From assembly GCF_008642315.1 (NCBI RefSeq), contig NZ_CP029192.1:1860001-1924000 (forward strand): 64,000 nt of DNA, in the 5' to 3' direction. Below the pieces are notes generated by a model, which saw only the letters and a program-made list of their open reading frames with translations, did no database searches and was not told the DNA's origin. Source of the DNA: Streptomyces venezuelae (lineage in GTDB: Bacteria > Actinomycetota > Actinomycetes > Streptomycetales > Streptomycetaceae). Positions 1 through 8,458 of this stretch are shown here, one piece after another; the stretch's first letter is position 1, and every line of letters begins with the position of its first letter. A program made the translations under genes and the position numbers.

Positions 1-528
1 GCCGATGATGGCGATGAACAGGCCGATGCCCATGGTGATGCCGTGCTTGAGGGCGAGCGGGATCGCGTTCATGATCATTTCGCGGAGCCCGGTGACCACC
101 AGAAGCATGATCACCACGCCGTACATCACGCACATGCCCATGGCCTGCGGCCAGGTCATCTCGGGCGCGACCTGCGAGGAGATCACACCGGACACGGAGA
201 GTCCGGCGGCGAGGGCCAGCGGCACCTTGCCGACGAAGCCCATGAGGAGCGTGGTGACCGCCGCGGCGAGCGCCGTCGCGGTGATCAGGGCCTTCTGGCC
301 CATGGTGTCCCCCGCCGCGTCCTTGCCGGACAGGATCAGGGGGTTGAGCAGGACGATGTACGCCATCGCCATGAAGGTGGTGATACCGCCGCGCACCTCG
401 CGCGCGACCGTGGATCCCCGCCGGGATATGTGAAAGTACCGATCGAGCCAAGACCTGCCGGCCGGGACGCGCGAGCCGGGGCCCGCGTCCTCTGCGGTGG
501 TCTTGGGCTCCACTGACGACTGGGTCAT
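1..528 (-). CDS. NCS2-family purine permease, N-terminal part (runs off the window)
   Basis: This is the first 176 residues of a membrane transporter; the rest lies beyond position 1. The ATG at 528 opens a frame that stays open to the edge. After a hydrophilic start the protein reads WLDRYFHISRRG, then GGITTFMAMAYIVLLNPLIL, the hallmark opening of the AzgA-like branch of the NCS2 family. That branch imports adenine, guanine or hypoxanthine with a cation. At least three hydrophobic segments are visible (about residues 50-65, 80-105 and 125-150). It faces the same way as the xanthine dehydrogenase operon just upstream but has its own 230-base leader region, with that operon's terminator hairpins in between. 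The neighbours support purine uptake feeding xanthine oxidation; the exact substrate cannot be read from this fragment. Confidence 0.9.
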   Translation of the reverse strand, partial: MTQSSVEPKTTAEDAGPGSRVPAGRSWLDRYFHISRRGSTVAREVRGGITTFMAMAYIVLLNPLILSGKDAAGDTMGQKALITATALAAAVTTLLMGFVGKVPLALAAGLSVSGVISSQVAPEMTWPQAMGMCVMYGVVIMLLVVTGLREMIMNAIPLALKHGITMGIGLFIAIIG

Positions 529-723
529 GGTGCCTACTCCCAAGGTTCACAGGGGCACCCGCGGAGTCGCGGGATTTGGGATGGTGCGTTGGCTGCACGA
601 CCCGGGGGACGGCCCGAGACGAACGACATCTCCCTCAAAGGGGAGGGGAGTTGAGCTCCGAGCGGCGCGGACGGCGGAAGTGTGACGTTCCTGGCAGTCG
701 CGCACCGCTCGGAGAACCTTGCT

Positions 724-760
724 GATCCCCGAGCGGGGGATCGTTTCCCTCGGTGAGGGA
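724..760 (-). terminator. Two tandem hairpins ending the xanthine dehydrogenase operon
   Basis: Directly after the dehydrogenase stop codon (minus strand) lie two perfect stem-loops. The first pairs 746-751 with 755-760 (TCCCTC/GAGGGA, 3-base loop). The second pairs 724-730 with 736-742 (GATCCCC/GGGGATC, 5-base loop). There is no T tract, as is usual for Streptomyces terminators. They separate the operon from the purine permease. The rest of 529-723 has no gene I can support and must hold the permease promoter; I see no convincing purine riboswitch in it. Confidence 0.65.
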
Positions 761-3145
761 TCAGGTGCCGGTGAGGTGTTCGGGACGCACCGGCGTCTTG
801 TTGAGTTCGAGACCCGTCGCGTTCCTGATGGCCGCGAGGACCGCGGGAGTGGACGACAGGGTCGGGGCCTCACCGATGCCGCGCACGCCGTACGGCGCGT
901 GCGGGTCGGCCAGTTCGAGGTAGTCGACCGGGATGGTCGGCGTGTCGAGGATGGTCGGGAGGAGGTAGTCCGTGAAGGAGGGGTTGCGCACCTTCGCGGT
1001 CTTCGGGTCGACGATGATCTCCTCCATCACCGCGACGCCGAGGCCCTGGGTGGTGCCGCCCTGGATCTGCCCGATGACGGAGAGCGGGTTGACCGCCTTG
1101 CCGACGTCCTGGGCGCAGGCCAGCTCGATCACCTTGACGAGGCCGAGCTCGGTGTCGACCTCGACCACCGCGCGGTGCGCGGCGAAGGCGTACTGGACGT
1201 GGCCGTTGCCCTGACCCGTCCGCAGGTCGAAGGCCTCGGTGGGGCGGTGCCTGAACTCCTCCTCCACCTCCACTGCCTCGTCCTCGAGGACCTCCACGAG
1301 GGTGGTGAGGACCTCGCCGCCGTCGGTGACGACCTTGCCGCCCTCCAGGAGGAGTTCGGCGTTGGCCCACGCCGGGTGGTACGAGCCGAACTTGCGCCGG
1401 CCGATCTCCAGGACCTTCTCGCGGACGATCTCGCAGGAGTTCTTGATGGCGCCGCCGGTCATGTACGTCTGGCGGCCCGCGGAGGTCGAACCGGCCGAGC
1501 CCACCTGCGTGTCGGCGGGGGCGATGGTGACCTGCTGGACGCCGAGCTCGGTCCGGGCGATCTGCGCGTGGATGGTCACGCCGCCCTGGCCGACCTCGGC
1601 CGCGGCGGTGTGGACGGTGGCCACGGCCTCGCCGTTGATGACCTCGACGCGGATCTTCGCCGTCGAGTAGTCGTCGAAGCCCTCGGAGAAGCCGACATTC
1701 TTGATGCCGACCGCGTAGCCGACGCCGCGGACGACGCCCTCGCCGTGCGTGGTGTTCGACAGACCGCCGGGCAGCGCGCGGACGTCGGCGCCCTCGCTGG
1801 ACTCCCACTGGCGCACGGGCGGCAACGGACGGGCCTTGACGCGGCGCAGCAGCTCGGCGACGGGGGCGGGCGAGTCGACCGGCTGGCCGGTCGGCATGAT
1901 CGTGCCCTGCTCCATCGCGTTCTTCTGCCGGAACGCGACCGGGTCCATGCCCAGCTTCGCGGCGACCTTGTCCATCTGGGCCTCGTAGGCGAAGCACGCC
2001 TGGACCGCGCCGAAGCCGCGCATGGCGCCGCAGGGCGGGTTGTTGGTGTAGAGCCCGATGGCCTCGATCTCCACGTCGTCGATGACGTACGGGCCGACCG
2101 AGAGGGACGAGGCGTTGCCGACGACCGACGGGGTCGACGACATGTAGGCGCCGCCGTCCAGGACGATCTTGCACTTCATGTGCGTGATCTTGCCGTCCTT
2201 GGTGGCGCCGTGCTCGTAGTAGAGCTTCGCCGGGTGGCGGTGCACGTGGCCGAAGAACGACTCGTACCGGTTGTAGACCATCTTGACGGGCTTGCCGGTG
2301 CGCAGCGCGAGGACCGAGGCGAGGATCTGCATCGAGATGTCCTCGCGGCCGCCGAACGCGCCGCCGATGCCCGCCATCGTCATGCGGACCTTCTCCTCGG
2401 GCAGGCCGAGGCAGGGCGCGATCTGCTTGAGGTCCGAGTGCAGCCACTGGGTGGCCACGTACAGGTCGACGCCGCCGTCCTCGGAGGGCACGGCGAGGCC
2501 GGACTCCGGGCCGAGGAACGCCTGGTCCTGCATGCCGAAGGTGTACTCGCCCTTGACGATGACGTCGGCCTTCTTGGCGGCCTCGTCGGCGTTGCCGCGG
2601 ATGATCGGCTGGCGGTGCACGATGTTCGGGTGCGGGACGTGACCGGCGTGGTGGTCGCCGCGGTCCTCGTGGACCAGGACGGCGTCGGGCGCGGTCGCGG
2701 ACGCCTCGTCCGTGATGACCGGCAGCTCCTTGTACTCCACCTTGATCTTGGCGGCGGCGCGGCGCGCGGTCTCCGGGTGGTCGGCGGCCACGAGGGCGAC
2801 CGGCTCACCGTGGTGACGGACCTTGCCGTACGCGAGGACGGGGGTGTCCTGGTACTCCATGCCGTAGTTCTTCGCCGCCGGCAGGTCGTCGGCCGTCAGG
2901 ACGGCGTAGACGCCGGACAGGGCGACGGCCTCGGAGATGTCGATCGACACGATCTCGGCGTGGGCGACGGTGGAGCGCAGGATCTGGCCCCAGAGCATCT
3001 CCTCGTGCCACATGTCCGAGGAGTACGCGAACTCGCCGGTGACCTTCAGGGTGCCGTCGGGGCGCAGCATCGACTCGCCGACGCCGCCCTTCGTCTGCGA
3101 GCCCTGGGTGACGTTGGCGGGGATGCCTGTGGTGGTGCCGGCCAT
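761..3145 (-). CDS. Xanthine dehydrogenase, molybdopterin-binding subunit
   Basis: Large catalytic subunit (794 residues) of a xanthine dehydrogenase, which oxidises hypoxanthine and xanthine to urate in the cytoplasm. The N-terminal aldehyde oxidase/xanthine dehydrogenase a/b hammerhead runs to about residue 140, with the typical PVALVAADHPETA segment. The molybdopterin-binding domain follows, with GIGGAFGGRED, GAMRGFGAVQ and EVGQGGVTIHAQI. The motif RGIGEAP near the C-terminus carries the glutamate expected to act as the catalytic base (Glu759 here). The start at 3145 lies two bases after the stop of the iron-sulfur subunit, with a purine-rich ribosome site inside that gene. It is the last gene of a three-gene operon (FAD, 2Fe-2S, Mo), equivalent to B. 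subtilis pucC/E/D. Purine permease and PucR neighbours support purine rather than aldehyde as substrate. Confidence 0.93.
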   Translation of the reverse strand: MAGTTTGIPANVTQGSQTKGGVGESMLRPDGTLKVTGEFAYSSDMWHEEMLWGQILRSTVAHAEIVSIDISEAVALSGVYAVLTADDLPAAKNYGMEYQDTPVLAYGKVRHHGEPVALVAADHPETARRAAAKIKVEYKELPVITDEASATAPDAVLVHEDRGDHHAGHVPHPNIVHRQPIIRGNADEAAKKADVIVKGEYTFGMQDQAFLGPESGLAVPSEDGGVDLYVATQWLHSDLKQIAPCLGLPEEKVRMTMAGIGGAFGGREDISMQILASVLALRTGKPVKMVYNRYESFFGHVHRHPAKLYYEHGATKDGKITHMKCKIVLDGGAYMSSTPSVVGNASSLSVGPYVIDDVEIEAIGLYTNNPPCGAMRGFGAVQACFAYEAQMDKVAAKLGMDPVAFRQKNAMEQGTIMPTGQPVDSPAPVAELLRRVKARPLPPVRQWESSEGADVRALPGGLSNTTHGEGVVRGVGYAVGIKNVGFSEGFDDYSTAKIRVEVINGEAVATVHTAAAEVGQGGVTIHAQIARTELGVQQVTIAPADTQVGSAGSTSAGRQTYMTGGAIKNSCEIVREKVLEIGRRKFGSYHPAWANAELLLEGGKVVTDGGEVLTTLVEVLEDEAVEVEEEFRHRPTEAFDLRTGQGNGHVQYAFAAHRAVVEVDTELGLVKVIELACAQDVGKAVNPLSVIGQIQGGTTQGLGVAVMEEIIVDPKTAKVRNPSFTDYLLPTILDTPTIPVDYLELADPHAPYGVRGIGEAPTLSSTPAVLAAIRNATGLELNKTPVRPEHLTGT

Positions 3146-3147
3146 GA

Positions 3148-3741
3148 TCAGACCACCTCTCCCTGGCGGGCCGCGGCGAGGCGGACCGCGTCGAGGATCT
3201 TCTCGTACCCGGTGCAGCGGCAGAGGTTGCCGGAGAGCGCCTCACGGATGTCCGCGTCCGACGGCGTGTCGTTGCGCTCCAGGAGCTCGTCGGCCGCGAC
3301 GAGCAGACCGGGGGTGCAGAAGCCGCACTGGACGGCGCCCGCGTCGATGAACGCCTGCTGGATCGGGGAGAGCTCGGTGCCCTCACCGGTCTGCGAGTCC
3401 TGCCCCTTGGCCTTCCACTGCTGGGCGTCCTGGAGGGACGTGCCGCAGGCACCGGAAGCACAGCCGCCGCCCGGGTGGGCGCTCTCGCGGTGCTTGGCGT
3501 AGTCGGCGAGGCCCTCGACGGTGGTGACCTCGCGGCCCTCCACCTGTCCGGCCGCGACCAGACACGAACAGACCGGCACCCCGTCGAGACGGACGGTGCA
3601 GGATCCGCACTCGCCCTGCTCGCAGGCGTTCTTGGAGCCCGGGAGCCCCATGCGCTCACGCAGCACGTACAGGAGGGACTCGCCCTCCCACACGTCGTCG
3701 GCTTCCTGCTGACGGCCGTTGACCGTGAAGTTCACTCGCAT
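3148..3741 (-). CDS. Xanthine dehydrogenase, 2Fe-2S subunit
   Basis: Electron-transfer subunit (197 residues) with two [2Fe-2S] clusters that pass electrons from the molybdenum site to FAD. The N-terminal plant-ferredoxin-like domain has Cys40, Cys45, Cys48 and Cys60 (C-x4-C-x2-C-x11-C). The C-terminal helical domain has the pairs CGFC and CRC (QCGFCTPGLL and NLCRCTGYEKI). Most relatives are about 160 residues. The extra length is an insertion after the first domain (about residues 78-117) that includes CASGACG, two cysteines that are not canonical ligands. Its ATG overlaps the stop of the FAD subunit by one base (TAATG), so the two are probably translationally coupled. Confidence 0.93.
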   Translation of the reverse strand: MRVNFTVNGRQQEADDVWEGESLLYVLRERMGLPGSKNACEQGECGSCTVRLDGVPVCSCLVAAGQVEGREVTTVEGLADYAKHRESAHPGGGCASGACGTSLQDAQQWKAKGQDSQTGEGTELSPIQQAFIDAGAVQCGFCTPGLLVAADELLERNDTPSDADIREALSGNLCRCTGYEKILDAVRLAAARQGEVV

Positions 3742-4631
3742 TATGCGACTCCCTCAGTGCTGCGGCCCTCGCCGCGGTACGACTCCCAGGTCCAGCCGAG
3801 CGTGCGGCGGGCCATGATCCCGACGGCGTGCCGGCGGTAGTTCGCCGTTCCGCGCACGTCGTCGATCGGGTTGGCGGCTCCGGAGGCGAGCTCCGCGAAC
3901 TGCTTCGCGATCGAGGGGGTGATGATCTTCTTGCTGTCCCAGAAGCCGCCCTCTTCGAGCGCCGCGTTCAGGAATTCCTCGGCCGCCTTCGCCCGGATGG
4001 GCGTGGGGGCGGCGGAACCGATGCCGGTCCGCACGGTCCGGGTCTCGGGGTGCAGCGCGATGCCGAAGGCGCACACGGCGATGACCATCGCGTTGCGGGT
4101 GCCGACCTTCGAGTACTGCTGCGGGCCGTCCGCCTTCTTGATGTGGACGGTCTTGATGAGCTCGTCCGGGGCGAGGGCGTTGCGCTTCACACCGGTGTAG
4201 AACTCGTCGATCGGGATGAGGCGCGAGCCCCGCACAGACTCCACCTCGACCTCGCAGTCGGCGGCCAGCAGGGCCGGGTGGGCGTCGCCGGCCGGGGAGG
4301 CCGTGCCCAGGTTGCCGCCGACGCCGCCGCGGTTGCGGATCTGCGGGGAGGCGACCGTGTGCGAGGCGAGCGCGAGACCGGGCAGCTCCGTGCGGAGCTC
4401 CTCCATGATCTGGGTGTACGGGACGGAGGCGCCGAGCCGGACGGTCTCCTCCCCCACCTCCCACTCGCGCAGGTCGCCGACGCGGTTGAGGTCAAGCAGG
4501 TACTCGGGACGGCGGTGGTCGAAGTTGATCTCGACCATCACGTCGGTGCCACCCGCAATCGGCACAGCCGTGGGGTGCTCGGCCTTGGCGGCGAGCGCCT
4601 CCTCCCAGCTGGCGGGGCGAAGGAAGTCCAT
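3741..4631 (-). CDS. Xanthine dehydrogenase, FAD-binding subunit
   Basis: FAD-binding subunit (296 residues) that hands electrons to NAD+ in the three-subunit xanthine dehydrogenase. The start at 4631 gives MDFLRPASWEEA, the usual opening of this family, with a purine-rich AAGAAGAGAG just upstream; an in-frame start 18 codons earlier adds residues unlike the family. FAD contacts are seen in VPIAGGTDVMVEI (pyrophosphate loop) and RNRGGVGGNLGTASPAGD. The CO dehydrogenase flavoprotein C-terminal domain fills the last third. It is the first gene of the operon, so the promoter must lie in the gap to the divergent pucR gene. Confidence 0.93.
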   Translation of the reverse strand: MDFLRPASWEEALAAKAEHPTAVPIAGGTDVMVEINFDHRRPEYLLDLNRVGDLREWEVGEETVRLGASVPYTQIMEELRTELPGLALASHTVASPQIRNRGGVGGNLGTASPAGDAHPALLAADCEVEVESVRGSRLIPIDEFYTGVKRNALAPDELIKTVHIKKADGPQQYSKVGTRNAMVIAVCAFGIALHPETRTVRTGIGSAAPTPIRAKAAEEFLNAALEEGGFWDSKKIITPSIAKQFAELASGAANPIDDVRGTANYRRHAVGIMARRTLGWTWESYRGEGRSTEGVA

Positions 4632-4972
4632 GAGGCTCTCTTCTTCTTCGTATCGAGGGTCTTTCGCTTCGAGGGACGGGAGCATTCCGTTCCGGCCACT
4701 CGGGCCGTTGGTCCCTCGACTGCTCGTTCATGTGCTGTTAACGCGGAGTGGGCCAAGTACACCGCTCGACCGTTCGATGGGGTCAGTCACCGAAACCATG
4801 AAGGAGTTGGCTGGCCAAGCCGTGCGTCTTGTAGATTCGTATGAAGAACGGGCCCCAGCAACCTCGCGGGTTCCCCCCGGAAACCCCGGACTCACGGTGG
4901 CGCGGGGCCCCTGCGCTACAGAGCGCACATGTTTGTACACACCATTCGAGACAGATCGGCGGCGACGACACC
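4632..4972. promoter_or_regulatory. Divergent control region between xanthine dehydrogenase operon and pucR
   Basis: This 341-base gap carries the promoters of both the dehydrogenase operon (leftward) and pucR (rightward). Two compact inverted repeats stand out: TTGGC-TG-GCCAA at 4807-4818 and TGCGCT-ACAG-AGCGCA at 4912-4927, the latter 45 bases before the pucR start. Both have the size of a dimer-binding operator. PucR-type proteins usually control the adjacent purine genes, so these are candidate PucR sites by position only. Open frames here look like shadows with no family resemblance. Confidence 0.5.
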
Positions 4973-6649
4973 ATGCGGCTGCGCGCACTCCTTGACACCG
5001 ACGCGCTGGGCCTGCGGCTGCTCGGCGGCGAGGACGAGCTGGACCGCACCGTGCGCGGTGTGATGACCACGGACCTGCGGGACCCCAGCCGCTATCTGGC
5101 CGGCGGCGAGCTGGTCCTCACCGGCCTCGCCTGGCGTCGCGACGCCTCCGACACCGAACCGTTCGTACGGGTCCTCGCCAACGCCGGCGTCGCCGCGCTG
5201 GCGGCCGGCGAGGCCGAGCTGGGCGACATCCCCGACGACATCGTGCAGGCCTGCGCCCGGCACCGGCTGCCGCTCTTCGCGGTCAACGAGACCGTGGCCT
5301 TCGCGACGATCACCGAGCACGTCGTGCGCCAGGTCTCCGGCGAGCGCGCCGGGGACCTGGCCGCCGTCGTCGACCGGCACCGCCGGCTGATGACGTCGGG
5401 CCCGGCGGGCGGCGGCCCCGATGTCGTCCTCGACCTGCTCGGCACCGACCTGGACCTGCGGGCCTGGGTCCTGTCGCCCGCGGGGCGCGTGATCGCCGGA
5501 TCGGGCGCGGCCGGAAACGTCCTGCCCGCGCCGTTGTCCGCGCGGCTCGCCGGGGAGCACCTCGCGGCCGTCAGGACGGGGCGGCGCGGGCCGCACCGCG
5601 TGACGATCGACTCGGCCACGTACTCGCTGTTCCCCATTCGGACCAGTGGGCGCGGAGCGGCCGCCGCCTCGCGCGACGTGCGCGAGTCCGTGCTCTCCGA
5701 CTGGGTGCTCGCGGTGGAGGCCGACGCGGGCGACTGGCCCGAGGAGCGGCTCGACCTGCTCCAGGGCGTCACCCAGCTGATCGCGGTGGAGCGCGACCGG
5801 CGCGACGCGGCCCGCACGGTGCGCCGCAGGCTGGCCCAGGAGGTCCTCGAACTGGTGCAGACGGGCGCCGCCCCCGCGGAGATCGCGGCCCGGCTGCGCG
5901 TCGCCGCGCCCGTGCTGCTGCCGGGTCTCGGCACGGCTCCGCACTGGCAGGTCGTCGTGGCCCGCGTCGAGTGGGAGGGCGGGGAGATCGACGGCGGCCC
6001 CGTCACCCAGTCGCTCCTGGAGGAGATCCTCGTCGACCCGTCGGCGTCGGGCCCCGAGCCGTCCGACCGGATCGCCGTCGCGCACACCGGCGACGAGGCG
6101 ATCGCCCTCGTACCGCTGCCGGCGGTCCCGGGCGAGCACGAGGGGCCGGAGACGGGCCTGCTGGCGGACTCGCTCCTCGCCTCCGTCCACGACCCGCTGT
6201 CGGCGGGCCTGGACGGCGACGGCCGCCTCACGCTCGGCGTCAGCGCGTCCGTGCACTCGGCGGAGGGGCTGCGCGGCGCCCTGGAGGAGGCGCGGCACGC
6301 CCGCCGGGTCGCCGCGGCGCGTCCGGGCCGGGTCTGCGCGGCCGGCCACCAGGAGCTCGCCTCGCACGTCCTGCTGCTGCCGTTCGTGCCGGACGACGTG
6401 CGCCGGGCGTTCACGGCACGGCTCCTGGACCCGCTGCGCGAGTACGACCAGCGCCACCGCGCGGAGCTCATCCCGACGCTGGAGGCGTTCCTCGACAGCG
6501 ACGGCTCGTGGACGCGCTGCGCGGCGCGGCTGCACCTCCACGTCAACACGCTGCGCTACCGGGTGGGACGTATCGAGCAGTTGACGGGTCGTGACCTGTC
6601 GCGTCTGGAGGACAAGCTCGATTTCTTCCTCGCGCTGCGCATGAGCTGA
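4973..6649 (+). CDS. pucR: PucR-family transcriptional regulator
   Basis: Cytoplasmic regulator (558 residues) of the PucR/CdaR type. The N-terminal purine catabolism regulatory domain (about residues 5-120) contains the signature RYLAGGELVLTGLAWR. A GGDEF-like middle follows, and a PucR-type helix-turn-helix closes the protein, with DGSWTRCAARLHLHVNTLRY and RVGRIEQLTGRDLS. The frame is open 44 codons further upstream, but the ATG at 4973 begins with MRLRALLDTDALGLRLL, the normal family start; its ribosome site is weak. It is divergent from the xanthine dehydrogenase operon, the classic arrangement for a regulator responding to purine or allantoin metabolites. Activator or repressor mode is not visible. 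Confidence 0.88.
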   Translation: MRLRALLDTDALGLRLLGGEDELDRTVRGVMTTDLRDPSRYLAGGELVLTGLAWRRDASDTEPFVRVLANAGVAALAAGEAELGDIPDDIVQACARHRLPLFAVNETVAFATITEHVVRQVSGERAGDLAAVVDRHRRLMTSGPAGGGPDVVLDLLGTDLDLRAWVLSPAGRVIAGSGAAGNVLPAPLSARLAGEHLAAVRTGRRGPHRVTIDSATYSLFPIRTSGRGAAAASRDVRESVLSDWVLAVEADAGDWPEERLDLLQGVTQLIAVERDRRDAARTVRRRLAQEVLELVQTGAAPAEIAARLRVAAPVLLPGLGTAPHWQVVVARVEWEGGEIDGGPVTQSLLEEILVDPSASGPEPSDRIAVAHTGDEAIALVPLPAVPGEHEGPETGLLADSLLASVHDPLSAGLDGDGRLTLGVSASVHSAEGLRGALEEARHARRVAAARPGRVCAAGHQELASHVLLLPFVPDDVRRAFTARLLDPLREYDQRHRAELIPTLEAFLDSDGSWTRCAARLHLHVNTLRYRVGRIEQLTGRDLSRLEDKLDFFLALRMS

Positions 6650-6820
6650 GGTCATCCGGGTCGGGCCCGGTCCGCGCCCCGTCGGCGCCGGCCGGGCCCG
6701 GCTCGTTTCCTTGCCCGCCCTTTGTGAATTCTTTCACCCAGCCTCTTGGCCCGGTGCCGCGATCCATGCTGAGATTCGCCCACGACTCAACAGCTCAATG
6801 GTGTGCTCGGGGAGGGCAAC

Positions 6821-7597
6821 GTGGCGCATACCGCCATGTCTGGTACCGGAACGACTGCAGAGCACGATCCACTCCAGACCGCGGTATGGCGGCTGCGCTC
6901 ACGCGGCTGCTGGACCGACGCTGCGGCGCTGCTCACCTCACGGACGGGGGCCGGGGCGGCACTCCAGAGGACGGCACTCCTGGTCGAGCGGTGCCTGTTC
7001 ACCGGGGAAGGCTGGGGCGAGGCGGAGGACGGTCTGCGGACCGCGGAGGCGCTCGCCGAGGACGACGACGACCGGGGCGCGGCGGCCTGCGAACGGGGTC
7101 AACTGGCGTACGCCTCCACCGTCTTGAACGTACGTGACCGGGCCGACGAAGCGCGTACGGCGCTCGGCAGGGCCGCCGCGCTCCTCGCCCCGAACGCACC
7201 GGGGCGCCCGCTGCTCGACTTCCGCCGCGGACTGATCGCGGAGCACATCGCGGACTCCCCGCAGTCGGCGAAGGCGGCGTACCGACGGGCCCATGCGGGC
7301 GCCACCGCCCACTCCGACCCCCTGCTCCTCTCCTTCACCTGGCGCCACCTGGCCGGACTCGCCCTGCGCGACGGGGAGTTGGCGGAGGCGCGGCACGGTT
7401 TCGCGGAGTCCCTGCGCATCCGCGAGGAGCTCGGCTACCTGGTCGGCACGGCCCCCGCGCTCGCCGCCCTCGCCGACGCGGAACCGGAACCGGAGGCCAC
7501 CCGCCTCCGCGCCGAGGCCACCCGCCTCTTCCGCCTCCTGGGCGGCGTCCCCTCCTGGCTGGCCCACCACCTCCAGCCACCGGCCGCCGCGGTGTGA
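6821..7597 (+). CDS. TPR-like helical repeat protein, function unknown
   Basis: A 258-residue alpha-helical protein rich in alanine, arginine and leucine. Helix pairs resemble degenerate tetratricopeptide repeats, for example ELAEARHGFAESLRIREELG near the C-terminus. The start chosen is the GTG at 6821 because GGGGAGGG lies four to five bases upstream; an ATG at 6836 is possible. There is no signal peptide or membrane segment, so it is probably cytosolic and may be a protein-interaction scaffold. It sits alone between pucR and a convergent GntR regulator, and the context gives no pathway. I cannot assign a function. Confidence 0.72.
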   Translation: MAHTAMSGTGTTAEHDPLQTAVWRLRSRGCWTDAAALLTSRTGAGAALQRTALLVERCLFTGEGWGEAEDGLRTAEALAEDDDDRGAAACERGQLAYASTVLNVRDRADEARTALGRAAALLAPNAPGRPLLDFRRGLIAEHIADSPQSAKAAYRRAHAGATAHSDPLLLSFTWRHLAGLALRDGELAEARHGFAESLRIREELGYLVGTAPALAALADAEPEPEATRLRAEATRLFRLLGGVPSWLAHHLQPPAAAV

Positions 7598-7609
7598 CCC
7601 GGGAGCTCC

Positions 7610-8371
7610 TCAGCCCGTCGCGCCCGTGAAGTGTTCGCGGACCAGGGACGAGACCACCGGCAGGTCCTGGGTGGTCAGGGCGTCCAGCAGGGCCATGTGT
7701 TCGGCCGCGTCGGCCAGGAGGTCGGCGCGGCGGGCCGCCACGGGGCCGCTCGACAGGGGCCACTGCGAGCGGCGGTGCAGGTCTTCCGCGACCTGGACGA
7801 GCTGCTGGTTGCCGGAGAGGGAGAGGACCGCGCCGTGGAAGGCGCGGTCGGACTCGGCGTAGCGGGCCAGGTCGCCGCCCGCCGCCGCCGTCGCGGTCGC
7901 CTCGGCCAGCGGCCGCAGCTCGGCCCAGCGCTCCGCGGGCACCGTGCGGGCCAGGCGCAGCATCACGGGGACCTCGATCAGCGCCCGCACCTCGGCGAGC
8001 TCCGCCAGTTCCCGCGCGCCGCGCTCGACGACGCGGAAGCCGCGGTTGGGGACGACCTCGACGGCGCCCTCGGTGGCCAGCTGCTGCATCGCCTCGCGGA
8101 CGGGCGTCGCGGAGACGCCGAAGCGTTCGGCGAGGGCCGGCGCCGAGTACACCTCGCCGGGCGCGAGCTCGCCGCCGACGAGCGCGGCCCGCAGCGCGGC
8201 GAGGATCTGTCCGCGCACGGAGCTGCGCCGGACCGCCTGACGCGTCCCTGCCTGTTCGGGCACCCGGACGCGCGGCGTCCCGGCGAAAGGACCCCCCTCG
8301 CGTGCCCCGGTCTGCTCCACTGCGTGACCCGCCCTGCCTCTGATCGCTGTGAAAGGTACGAGAGGCACCAT
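7610..8371 (-). CDS. GntR-family transcriptional regulator, FCD type
   Basis: A 253-residue DNA-binding regulator. The winged helix-turn-helix (about residues 50-120) contains YSAPALAERFGVSATPVREA and LATEGAVEVVPNRGF, diagnostic of GntR proteins. The all-helical ligand-binding FCD domain follows (about 125-245). The first 45 residues are poorly ordered, and a GTG at 8320 could be the true start; neither start has a strong ribosome site. It is divergent from the FhuF-like reductase gene, and the iron box lies between them. FCD regulators usually sense small carboxylates, but nothing here identifies the ligand. Confidence 0.85.
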   Translation of the reverse strand: MVPLVPFTAIRGRAGHAVEQTGAREGGPFAGTPRVRVPEQAGTRQAVRRSSVRGQILAALRAALVGGELAPGEVYSAPALAERFGVSATPVREAMQQLATEGAVEVVPNRGFRVVERGARELAELAEVRALIEVPVMLRLARTVPAERWAELRPLAEATATAAAGGDLARYAESDRAFHGAVLSLSGNQQLVQVAEDLHRRSQWPLSSGPVAARRADLLADAAEHMALLDALTTQDLPVVSSLVREHFTGATG

Positions 8372-8411
8372 AGGCGGACACCACTGGAGTTGAAACCTCG
8401 ATCACGTCGGG

Positions 8412-8430
8412 TAAGGTAAGGCTAACCTGC
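8412..8430. promoter_or_regulatory. DmdR1/IdeR-type iron box
   Basis: TAAGGTAAGGCTAACCTGC matches the actinobacterial iron-box consensus TTAGGTTAGGCTAACCTAA at 15 of 19 positions, with the core GGCTAACCT intact. It lies about 30 bases before the FhuF-like gene, where a repressor would block transcription. In Streptomyces such sites are bound by DmdR1 with ferrous iron. This predicts that the reductase gene, and possibly the divergent GntR gene, is derepressed in iron starvation. Confidence 0.85.
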
Positions 8431-8458
8431 TATCGATCGCGATTCGGTGGTCCCGCGC

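Noticed and set aside
529..723. Purine riboswitch before the NCS2 permease
   Set aside because: I found no arrangement of conserved junction bases of the purine aptamer; the region is only GC-rich leader.
719..3502. A 927-codon plus-strand frame opposite the xanthine dehydrogenase genes
   Set aside because: It is the mirror of genes with clear cofactor motifs. Its protein is a valine/arginine/aspartate repeat with no family features, as expected for antisense frames in GC-rich DNA.
4728..4988. An 86-codon minus-strand frame in the pucR-dehydrogenase gap
   Set aside because: Composition is arginine/serine-rich without a ribosome site, and it overlaps the candidate control sites and the start of pucR.
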